Positions 5,737 through 11,636 of a DNA stretch of 11,636 nucleotides are shown one piece after another. The stretch covers positions 1 through 11,636 of the forward strand of contig UQGU01000065.1 of the NCBI GenBank assembly GCA_900540635.1, in the 5' to 3' direction. The DNA is from an uncultured Eubacteriales bacterium (GTDB lineage: Bacteria > Bacillota > Clostridia > Oscillospirales > Oscillospiraceae). Numbering within the stretch: position 1 is the stretch's first letter; each line of letters begins with the position of its first letter. Position numbers and translations under genes: made by a program. Below the pieces are notes generated by a model that made no database searches, was not told the DNA's origin, and worked only from the letters and a program-made list of their open reading frames with translations.

Positions 5737-6660
5737 ATGGCTGTGATTGGAATCGACACCAGCAATTACACCACCTCCATCGCCTTCCTGGATGGAGAGC
5801 AGGGGGAGAATTGCGGAAAGCTGCTGCCCGTAAAGCAGGGGGAGCTGGGTCTGCGCCAATCCGATGCCGTTTTTGCACACATCAAAGGCCTGCCGGAGCT
5901 CTCCGGCAGGCTGTTTTCCCATATAGAGGGGAAGACGGTAACGGCCGTAGGTGTCAGTACCCGCCCAAGAGCGGTAGAGGGCAGCTATATGCCCTGCTTC
6001 CTGGTGGGCTATTCCCACGCGAAGCTTCTGAGTGATGCCTTTCATGTGCCGCTGGTGGAGGTTTCCCACCAGCAGGGGCACATTGCTGCGGCGCTGTGGA
6101 GCGCAGGCAGGCTGGAAATGATGGATGCGCCCTTCCTGTCCTGGCACCTGTCCGGGGGGACCACCGAGCTTCTGCTGGTGGAGCCGGAGGGAAAAAATGT
6201 GCGCTGCACCAAAATCGGCGGCACAACGGATATCTCCGCCGGTCAGCTCATCGACCGGACGGGGCAGCTGCTGGGGCTGCCGTTTCCCTCGGGAAAGCAT
6301 CTGGACGCTCTGAGCCGGGAGGCGGAAAAGAAGGACAGCTTCCGGGTCAAGTGCGCGGACTGCTATTTCTCCCTGTCCGGCATTCAGAACAAGGTCACCC
6401 AGTATTTTGAGCAGGGGAATCCTCCGGCAGATACGGCAGCTTATGCGCTGCGCTGCGTTTCCGGTGCCGTATACAAGGCTACCGAGCAGGCGCTGGAGCG
6501 GTTCCCGGGGCTGGAGGTCCTGTTCTCCGGCGGCGTGGCCTCCAATTCCATGCTGCGGGAGCGCCTGGCCCCTCTGAGTCCCATTTTCGCCCAGCCCCAG
6601 TATTCCACGGACAATGCCATGGGTGTTGCGGTGCTGGCCCAGAGACTGACGGAGGTGTGA
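5737..6660 (+). CDS. TsaD/Kae1-like (peptidase M22 / OSGEP family) paralogue
   Basis: A 307-residue ASKHA-fold protein related along its whole length to TsaD, the subunit that transfers threonylcarbamoyl to tRNA A37. Matching landmarks are GIDTSNYTTSIAF at the start, SHQQGH (residues 110-115), LSGGTTELLLVE, AGQLIDRTGQLLGLPFPSG, FSLSGIQNKV, FSGGVASNSMLRE and STDNAMGVAVLA. The putative metal ligands H111, H115 and D292 are kept. It departs from canonical TsaD: TSCDET becomes TSNYTT, the HxEGH glutamate is Q113, and the GPGL region reads RPRAVEG. It is also some 30 residues shorter. A separate true TsaD elsewhere in the genome is therefore likely, and this may be a diverged paralogue with another job. 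Translation is coupled to nusB (1-nt gap) and xseA (1-nt gap). GAGG (5724-5727) serves as ribosome binding site. Function is unknown. Confidence 0.85.
   Translation: MAVIGIDTSNYTTSIAFLDGEQGENCGKLLPVKQGELGLRQSDAVFAHIKGLPELSGRLFSHIEGKTVTAVGVSTRPRAVEGSYMPCFLVGYSHAKLLSDAFHVPLVEVSHQQGHIAAALWSAGRLEMMDAPFLSWHLSGGTTELLLVEPEGKNVRCTKIGGTTDISAGQLIDRTGQLLGLPFPSGKHLDALSREAEKKDSFRVKCADCYFSLSGIQNKVTQYFEQGNPPADTAAYALRCVSGAVYKATEQALERFPGLEVLFSGGVASNSMLRERLAPLSPIFAQPQYSTDNAMGVAVLAQRLTEV
5888..5917 (+). other. Terminator-like hairpin inside the Kae1-like gene
   Basis: GCCTGCCGGAG (5888-5898) and CTCCGGCAGGC (5901-5911) form a perfect GC-rich 11-bp stem with a 2-nt (functionally 4-nt) loop, followed by TGTTTT. 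It lies about 150 nt inside the coding region. It could cause partial termination or pausing or stabilise RNA, or it may be coincidental from codons for GLPELSGRLF. Confidence 0.45.
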
Positions 6661-6661
6661 T

Positions 6662-7891
6662 ATGCCCCAGATACTCTCAATTACCCAAATTAACGAATAC
6701 ATTCAGGGAAAAATGAACGCTGACCCGCTCCTGGCCCAGGTGGCGGTCCGGGGCGAGATCAGCAACTACAAGTGTTACCCCTCGGGGCACCACTATTTTA
6801 CGCTGAAGGATGAAGCTTCGGCATTGAAGTGCGTCATGTTCAAGGGCAATGCCATGGGGCTGCGTTTCCGGCCTGCCAACGGCATGAAGGTCATCGCTCT
6901 GGGCCGGATCTCCGTCTACCCAAGGGACGGCGCTTATCAGCTGTATTGCAGCGCCATGAGCGTGGACGGCGTGGGGGACCTGTATGCCGCCTTCGAGCAG
7001 CTGAAAGCCAAGCTGGCAGCCAAGGGCCTGTTTGACCCGGAGAAAAAAAAGAAGCTGCCCAAATACCCCGGCACCATCGGCATTGTCACCAGCTCTGCCG
7101 GTGCGGCAGTCCACGACATTCTGCGCATTCTGCGCAAGCGCTATCCGCTCTCCCAGGTGAAGCTCCTGCCGGTGCGTGTCCAGGGCGCGGAAGCCCCGGA
7201 GGAAATCGCCGGAGCCATCCGCTATGCCAACGCCCACCGTCTGGCAGACCTGCTGATCGTAGGCCGGGGCGGCGGCTCTCTGGAAGACCTGTGGGCCTTC
7301 AATGATGAGCGGGTGGCCTATGCCATCTACGAATCGGAGATCCCCATTATTTCCGCTGTGGGCCATGAGCCGGATGTGACCATTGCGGACTATGTGGCAG
7401 ACCTGCGGGCAGCCACGCCCTCCAATGGTGCAGAGCTGGCCGTGCCGGACCGGGAGGCCCTGCTGCAAAATCTGGATGCCCTGAACGCCTCCATGGCCGC
7501 AGCGCTGAACCGGCAGCTGAAGCTGGCGGGGCAGCGGCTGGATGCATTGTCCGCAAGCCCTGCCCTGCGCTCTCCCACAGCCTACCTGGACCGGAAGAGC
7601 AAGGATTTACAGCTGCTGCAAAATCGGCTGGTATCGGCTCAGGAGCGGACCATTGCCGGGAGCAACGCCCGGTTTGTCAGCCTGGTTGCCAAGCTGGATG
7701 CCATGAGCCCCCTGAAGGTCCTGAGCCGGGGGTACGCCATAGCCCACACACAAGAGGGCGCACTTCTGCGCTCCGTAAAGCAGACGGCACCCAATGACAC
7801 GATCACCGTATCCGTCAGCGACGGAAAAATCACCGCCTCGGTTTTGAATGCAAAGGAGACTGAACATGAATCAGCAGAATCAGACGTTTGA
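6662..7891 (+). CDS. xseA: Exodeoxyribonuclease VII large subunit
   Basis: A 409-residue catalytic subunit of exonuclease VII, which degrades single-stranded DNA from both ends into oligonucleotides and contributes to repair. The N-terminal OB-fold domain runs over about residues 1-100 (ILSITQINEYIQGKM, VRGEISNYK, SGHHYFTLKD). The catalytic domain follows: AVHDILRIL with D152, VGRGGGSLEDLW with R202, and VGHEPDVTIADYVAD with H235 and D238. These align at a constant offset of three with the four E. coli active-site residues. The C-terminal part is helical and ends in a SPLKVLSRGYAIAH motif typical of the family. It is somewhat shorter than the E. coli protein but usual for Clostridia. It starts 1 nt after the Kae1-like stop behind GGAGGTG, and its last 26 nt overlap xseB. 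An A8 run (7043-7050) encodes part of a lysine run. Confidence 0.97.
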   Translation: MPQILSITQINEYIQGKMNADPLLAQVAVRGEISNYKCYPSGHHYFTLKDEASALKCVMFKGNAMGLRFRPANGMKVIALGRISVYPRDGAYQLYCSAMSVDGVGDLYAAFEQLKAKLAAKGLFDPEKKKKLPKYPGTIGIVTSSAGAAVHDILRILRKRYPLSQVKLLPVRVQGAEAPEEIAGAIRYANAHRLADLLIVGRGGGSLEDLWAFNDERVAYAIYESEIPIISAVGHEPDVTIADYVADLRAATPSNGAELAVPDREALLQNLDALNASMAAALNRQLKLAGQRLDALSASPALRSPTAYLDRKSKDLQLLQNRLVSAQERTIAGSNARFVSLVAKLDAMSPLKVLSRGYAIAHTQEGALLRSVKQTAPNDTITVSVSDGKITASVLNAKETEHESAESDV

Positions 7892-8099
7892 GCAGAATAT
7901 GCTTCGGTTGGAGCAGATCGTCCGGGCCATGGAGCGGGGCGACGTGGCGCTGGAGGAGTCCCTGAAGCTCTTCCAGGAGGGCACCGAGCTGGTGCGCGCC
8001 TGCGGCAAGCTTCTGGAGGATGCCAAGCTCCAGGTAAGTAAAATCACCGCCGGGACTGACGGCGAGCCCGTGGAGGAGCCCTTCGATGAGCAGCTTTGA
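7866..8099 (+). CDS. xseB: Exodeoxyribonuclease VII small subunit
   Basis: A 77-residue helical-hairpin protein that binds several copies per XseA and is needed for a soluble, active ExoVII. It matches the family throughout: TFEQNMLRLEQIVRAMERGDVALEESLKLFQEGTEL, then CGKLLEDAKLQVSKI, then an acidic tail. The start at 7866 is chosen because AAAGGAG (7852-7858) lies 7 nt upstream. An in-frame ATG at 7848 lacks a ribosome binding site and would add six atypical residues. It overlaps the end of xseA by 26 nt and the start of ispA by 14 nt, so the three genes are probably translationally coupled. Confidence 0.95.
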   Translation: MNQQNQTFEQNMLRLEQIVRAMERGDVALEESLKLFQEGTELVRACGKLLEDAKLQVSKITAGTDGEPVEEPFDEQL

Positions 8100-8964
8100 A
8101 GCCCAGACCCGGCTGTACCGGGAGAAAATCGAAGCATATCTGAAAGAGGTCTATGCGCCCTTTCTGGAAGAGCCCCAAAAGCTGATTTTTGAGGCAGCGA
8201 ACTACAGCCTCCTGGCAGGAGGCAAGCGGCTGCGGCCCATTTTTGCCATGGATTTCTGCCGGATGTGCGGCAGGGATTCCGCCAAAGCCATGCCCTTTGC
8301 AGCGGCCATGGAAATGGTCCATACCTACAGCCTGATCCATGACGATCTGCCCTGCATGGACAATGACGACTACCGCCGGGGCCGCCTCACCAACCACAAG
8401 GTCTATGGAGAGGGCATGGCCGTTCTGGCAGGGGATGCCCTGCTGACCGATGCCTTTGCCATGGCCGCCCGGGCAGAGCTGAAAAAACCGGAGGATATGG
8501 CCCTGGCCATCGGGGTGCTCAGCGAGTGCGCCGGCTCCCTGGGCATGATCGGCGGGCAGGTGCTGGATATTCTCAGCGAGCAGCGGCAGTGCACCGAGCA
8601 GGAGGTCCTGGACATCCAGACCCGAAAGACCGGTGCCCTCATCCGGGCAGCCTGTGTTCTGGGCGTTATCGCCGGCGGCGGCAGTGAAGCACAGCGGTGT
8701 GCCGCAGCGGAATTTGCAGGCCTTCTGGGCCTGGCCTTCCAGATCCGGGACGACATTCTGGATGTGGTGGGGGACGCCAAGGAGCTGGGCAAAGCCGTGG
8801 GCGTGGACGGGGCTAAAAACACATTTGTCCGGCTCTACGGCATTGACGCGTGCGAAAAGCGGGTAGAAACCTATACGGATATGGCAATTTCCAAGCTGGA
8901 AGCTTTTGAAGACAGCAGCTATATGCGCGCACTGGCTCTGAGCCTGACCCAGCGGCGCAGTTGA
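8086..8964 (+). CDS. ispA: Polyprenyl synthetase, probably farnesyl diphosphate synthase
   Basis: A 292-residue trans-prenyltransferase that condenses isopentenyl diphosphate with allylic diphosphates, most likely to farnesyl diphosphate (C15), feeding undecaprenyl phosphate and quinone synthesis. It shows LLAGGKRLRP, the first Asp-rich motif DDLPCMD (D86-D92, with the two-residue insertion typical of bacterial type II FPP synthases), RRGRLTNHKVYGE, GGQVLDI, and the second motif DDILD (D222-D226). Length is normal. GGAGGAG (8072-8078) lies 7 nt before the ATG. The start overlaps xseB by 14 nt, the conserved xseB-ispA junction of many bacteria. dxs, which often follows, is absent; tldD begins 16 nt later. 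Product chain length (C15 versus C20) cannot be settled from the sequence. Confidence 0.94.
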   Translation: MSSFEAQTRLYREKIEAYLKEVYAPFLEEPQKLIFEAANYSLLAGGKRLRPIFAMDFCRMCGRDSAKAMPFAAAMEMVHTYSLIHDDLPCMDNDDYRRGRLTNHKVYGEGMAVLAGDALLTDAFAMAARAELKKPEDMALAIGVLSECAGSLGMIGGQVLDILSEQRQCTEQEVLDIQTRKTGALIRAACVLGVIAGGGSEAQRCAAAEFAGLLGLAFQIRDDILDVVGDAKELGKAVGVDGAKNTFVRLYGIDACEKRVETYTDMAISKLEAFEDSSYMRALALSLTQRRS

Positions 8965-8980
8965 GAAAGGGAAACACAAA

Positions 8981-10318
8981 ATGATTACGTTTCGAGAAAA
9001 CTACTATGCGGATGTCCGCATCGAGGACAGGAGCCGGACGGTGATCCAGTACCAGGACGGCAAGCTGCAGGAGTTCAAGACCCCCGTAGAGGTGCGGGCG
9101 TTCCTGCGGGTGTATGACGGGAAAATGTGGTACTATGCCTCCGTCACGGATGTGGCCCACATTCAGAAGACTCTGGAACGGCTCTATGCTGCGGCAACCC
9201 CCAATCCGGCGATCGAGAAAGACCCAGTCGTTTCCAAGCTGGAGCGGAACCGGGACAAAAAGCTGGTTTTTGCAGATTGCTCGGTGCGGAATATCCCTGT
9301 GGAGCAAAAGCAGGCCCTTCTGCAGAGCTATCTGCCGCTGCTCAGCGAGGACAGCGCCTGCGCCATGCCCGTGGGCATTTACCTGGACCGGAACAGCCTG
9401 TATACCTTCCGGTCCTCTCTGGGCGCGGACATTACATATGACTATCAGACCTGCGGCCTGTCCCTGCGGTGCAGCATGGCCGAGGGGGAGAAGAAGTTCT
9501 CCGCCCTCTGGCAGCGGGGCTGCACCCGGTTTGAAGACCTGAATGGCCTGACGGAGGAGATCCGTGCCTCCATGCAGGAGCAGGCGGCCTTTATGCGCCA
9601 GTCCGTCCCGGTGGTGCCCGGAAAGTACCCTGTGGTGCTGTCTCCGGAGGCAGCGGGCGTCTTTGCCCACGAGTCCTTCGGTCACAAGTCCGAGTCGGAC
9701 TTCATGCTCTCCGATGAATCCATGCGGCAGGAGTGGCAGCTGGGCAAGCAGGTGGGCTCTTCGCTCCTGTCCATCGCCGAGTGCGGCGAGTACCCCGGCA
9801 GCGGCTATGTTCCCTATGATGACGAGGGCACCAGGGCCAGAAAGAACTATCTCATCAAGGATGGCATTCTGGCCGGGCGGCTCCACAGCGCCCAGACTGC
9901 CGCAGCCCTGGGGGAAGAGGTCACCGGCAACGCCCGGGCCATCGACTGCACCTTTGAGCCCATTGTCCGCATGACTACCACCTATATTGAGCCGGGCAAG
10001 GAGACATTCGAGCAGCTGCTTGCCCCTATTCAGAAGGGTTACTATATCAAGACAATTTCCCACGGCAGCGGCATGAGCACCTTCACCATTGCCCCCATGC
10101 TGGCCTATGAGATCGAAAACGGCCGCCTGGGCAAGCCCACCCAGATCAGCGTCATTACCGGCAGCGTCTTCGAAACCCTGGGACTGATCGACGGCCTTTC
10201 CGACAAGCTGACGCTGCTGTCCTTTGTCACCGGCGGCTGCGGTAAGATGGAGCAGATGGGCCTGCCCGTGGGCTTTGGCGGCCCCTGCGTCCGGGTATCC
10301 GAAATGAACGTGCAGTGA
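8981..10318 (+). CDS. tldD: TldD-type metalloprotease subunit (TldD/PmbA family)
   Basis: A 445-residue cytoplasmic protein, the metal-bearing half of the TldD/TldE heterodimer. In E. coli this complex cleaves small unfolded peptides, matures microcin B17 and degrades CcdA. The zinc motif HESFGH is at H230, E231, H235 within VFAHESFGHKSESD. A further expected metal ligand is C420 in TGGCGKMEQMGLPVG, followed by GFGGPCVRV. The N-terminal domain (about residues 1-110) begins YYADVRIEDRSRTVIQYQDGKLQEF, the usual TldD opening. It is slightly shorter than the E. coli protein, with no sign of truncation. The ribosome binding site is weak (GAAAGGG). It is followed 13 nt later by tldE, so both subunits are made from one message. 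No peptide substrate or RiPP precursor is visible in the window. Confidence 0.93.
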   Translation: MITFRENYYADVRIEDRSRTVIQYQDGKLQEFKTPVEVRAFLRVYDGKMWYYASVTDVAHIQKTLERLYAAATPNPAIEKDPVVSKLERNRDKKLVFADCSVRNIPVEQKQALLQSYLPLLSEDSACAMPVGIYLDRNSLYTFRSSLGADITYDYQTCGLSLRCSMAEGEKKFSALWQRGCTRFEDLNGLTEEIRASMQEQAAFMRQSVPVVPGKYPVVLSPEAAGVFAHESFGHKSESDFMLSDESMRQEWQLGKQVGSSLLSIAECGEYPGSGYVPYDDEGTRARKNYLIKDGILAGRLHSAQTAAALGEEVTGNARAIDCTFEPIVRMTTTYIEPGKETFEQLLAPIQKGYYIKTISHGSGMSTFTIAPMLAYEIENGRLGKPTQISVITGSVFETLGLIDGLSDKLTLLSFVTGGCGKMEQMGLPVGFGGPCVRVSEMNVQ

Positions 10319-10331
10319 GGAGGTGGCAATC

Positions 10332-11552
10332 ATGGAAAAAGAGTTTTTGAAAAGCAGCAGCCGCTCCGTGACCCTGAATATTACCGGCGGCAAAATCGAC
10401 AGCTACCGGGAGCAGGAAGAGACTACCGGCACCGTTCGCGTCTATGCCGATGGGAAAATCGGCGTGGCCGGGTGCCTGGGAGAGCCGGAGGAAGAGCAGC
10501 TCACTGCCCAGGCGGAAAAGGCCCTGGAGCTGGGCATTCCCTATGTCAGTGCCCTGGACGGTGCTTTGGAGCGTGCGGAAGACCGCAGCGAAGAGATCCT
10601 GCCGGAAAAAGAGCTGATCCCCGCCATGCAGACTATGCTGGACAAGGTCGGAGCGGCCTGTCCCGGCTTTGCCATCAGCAATAAGATCAGCCTGAACTGG
10701 GATTCCGAGGAATACCGGAATTCCAAGGGCCGGAAGCTCAGGAGCACCGACAGCAGCCTGACCGTCAGCCTGCTGTTCCAGAGCAGGGGCTCCGGCAATC
10801 TGATGGATGCGTTCTATGAGTACAATAGCAGAAGCTTTGACCCGGAAAAGATCGCTGCGAGCTGCAAGGCGGTGTACGATGCCTATCACACTCCGGCAGA
10901 GCTGGAGGAAGGGGAGTGGCCCGTCATCATCTCTCCGATGGAGCTGCTGGGGCCTGCCATCAGCCACTTCGTGGGGGAAATGTATACCGCAGGCGCCTCT
11001 CTGCTCAGCGGAAAGCTGGGGGAGAAGTGCTTCTCCGAAAAATTCACCTTTGGCGACGACCGGAACGCCGCTACCCATCCGGGCAGCTGCTTCTTTGATG
11101 CTGAGGGCACCGTCCGCCCGGAGGACCGGGGGCTGCTGGTTCAGAACGGTACCCTGGCGGCCCTGGCCACAACGAAGAACTCCGCCGCCCTTTTCGGCCT
11201 GCCGGTTTCCGGCCATGCCCATGCCGCCTATGACGGCGTGCCCTCTTTGGGCATGAACGGCCTTTACGTCGCAAAGACCGCCGAGAGCATTGCGCAGGTC
11301 GTGCCCGGGAAGGCCGTCTATGTCATGTCCGCCAGCGGCGGCGACTATACCCCCAGCGGCCATTATGCCACCCCGGTCCAGATGGCCTATCTGGTGGAGA
11401 ACGGAACGGTCGTTGGCCGCCTGCCGGAGCTGAATATCAGCGGCGACTTCTTCACGATCCTGGGTGAGGACTACCTGGGTGCCATCCCGGACACCCTGCT
11501 GAACGACAACCCCGGAGAACTGTGCGTCGCACGGATGCTGGTCAAGAAGTAA
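10332..11552 (+). CDS. tldE: TldE (PmbA)-type partner subunit
   Basis: A 406-residue member of the TldD/PmbA family that lacks the zinc motif: the equivalent segment reads ISHFVGEMYTAG. This marks it as the non-catalytic TldE/PmbA half of the heterodimer. Family features include LNITGGKIDSYREQEETTGTVRVY at the N-terminus, NKISLNWDSEEY in the middle, and a C-terminal domain with RPEDRGLLVQNGTL and NISGDFFTILGEDYLG. The start at 10332 follows AGGAGG (10318-10323) by 8 nt; a GTG at 10323 inside the Shine-Dalgarno is not plausible. It is the last gene of the operon. No clear terminator follows: only 29 nt separate its stop from the right-hand repeat. Confidence 0.92.
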   Translation: MEKEFLKSSSRSVTLNITGGKIDSYREQEETTGTVRVYADGKIGVAGCLGEPEEEQLTAQAEKALELGIPYVSALDGALERAEDRSEEILPEKELIPAMQTMLDKVGAACPGFAISNKISLNWDSEEYRNSKGRKLRSTDSSLTVSLLFQSRGSGNLMDAFYEYNSRSFDPEKIAASCKAVYDAYHTPAELEEGEWPVIISPMELLGPAISHFVGEMYTAGASLLSGKLGEKCFSEKFTFGDDRNAATHPGSCFFDAEGTVRPEDRGLLVQNGTLAALATTKNSAALFGLPVSGHAHAAYDGVPSLGMNGLYVAKTAESIAQVVPGKAVYVMSASGGDYTPSGHYATPVQMAYLVENGTVVGRLPELNISGDFFTILGEDYLGAIPDTLLNDNPGELCVARMLVKK

Positions 11553-11581
11553 CCGGGATCGCACATTTTCACAAAAACTGC

Positions 11582-11636
11582 GGGGCTGTTAGAAAACTCC
11601 CCCTATCAGCACAGTAGCCAGTGCCACCCGGCACTG
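11582..11636 (-). repeat. Right copy of the dispersed repeat, inverted relative to the left end
   Basis: This is the exact reverse complement of bases 1-55 and runs to the last base of the window. It begins GGGGCTGTTAGAAAACT 29 nt after the tldE stop. The bases just inside it, TTTTCACAAAAACTGC (11566-11581), match the corresponding flank of the left copy at 11 of 16 positions, all within the first 12. Either the repeat family extends inward in degenerate form or the element prefers similar A/T-rich targets. Confidence 0.95.

Noticed and set aside
7043..7050. A8 run in xseA as a programmed frameshift site
   Set aside because: The zero frame continues through a full-length, well-matched XseA, and no stimulatory structure or alternative product is evident.
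8813..10393. 526-residue minus-strand open frame opposite tldD
   Set aside because: It spans two real gene junctions, has no recognisable motif, and tldD is unmistakable on the other strand.
10227..11564. 445-residue minus-strand open frame opposite tldE
   Set aside because: An antisense shadow of the same type, with no recognisable motif.
1..11636. Composite transposon or linear replicon with inverted terminal repeats
   Set aside because: There is no transposase, replication or partition gene, the cargo is core chromosomal, and the exact 55-base match at the extreme ends fits an assembly break at a repeat.

Overview
The window reads as a near-complete contig from the chromosome of a fairly GC-rich Bacillota, most likely a gut Clostridia of the Oscillospiraceae/Ruminococcaceae type. 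This rests on an Asp23 (YqhY)-nusB-xseA-xseB-ispA cluster, a TepA-type ClpP-like protein, a small TSCPD protein, a Pro/Glu/Thr-rich surface protein and strong AGGAGG ribosome binding sites. The genus cannot be fixed from the sequence alone. Nearly every base is coding and no intergenic gap exceeds about 150 bp.

Layout. Bases 1-55 and 11582-11636 are perfect inverted copies of one repeat that runs off both ends. An alanine/glycine:cation symporter (87-1574) begins just inside the left copy. Next, behind its own promoter, comes a secreted surface protein with a C-terminal membrane anchor (1674-3143). A bidirectional terminator (3150-3196) separates it from a two-gene minus-strand operon: a YbaK-type aminoacyl-tRNA deacylase (3471-3944) and a four-cysteine TSCPD protein (3189-3443). 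A divergent monocistronic tepA-like gene (4043-4738) ends in its own hairpin.

From a clear promoter at 4807-4834, eight tightly packed plus-strand genes form one likely operon of about 6.7 kb: asp23/yqhY, nusB, a TsaD/Kae1-like paralogue, xseA, xseB, ispA, tldD and tldE. Gaps run from 1 to 19 nt, and xseA/xseB and xseB/ispA overlap. This is a variant of the Firmicutes yqhY-nusB-folD-xseA-xseB-ispA-dxs order: the Kae1-like gene occupies the folD slot, and tldD-tldE follow ispA where dxs is often found.

The operon mixes envelope homeostasis (Asp23), transcription antitermination (NusB), DNA repair (ExoVII), isoprenoid chain synthesis (IspA) and a heterodimeric metalloprotease (TldD/TldE), as is common in conserved housekeeping clusters. 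I see no phage, CRISPR, defence or biosynthetic gene cluster. The points most worth a second look are the terminal repeats and their likely assembly origin, the Kae1-like paralogue and the terminator-like hairpin inside it, the tldDE linkage, and the ybaK promoter whose -10 box overlaps an upstream ATG.
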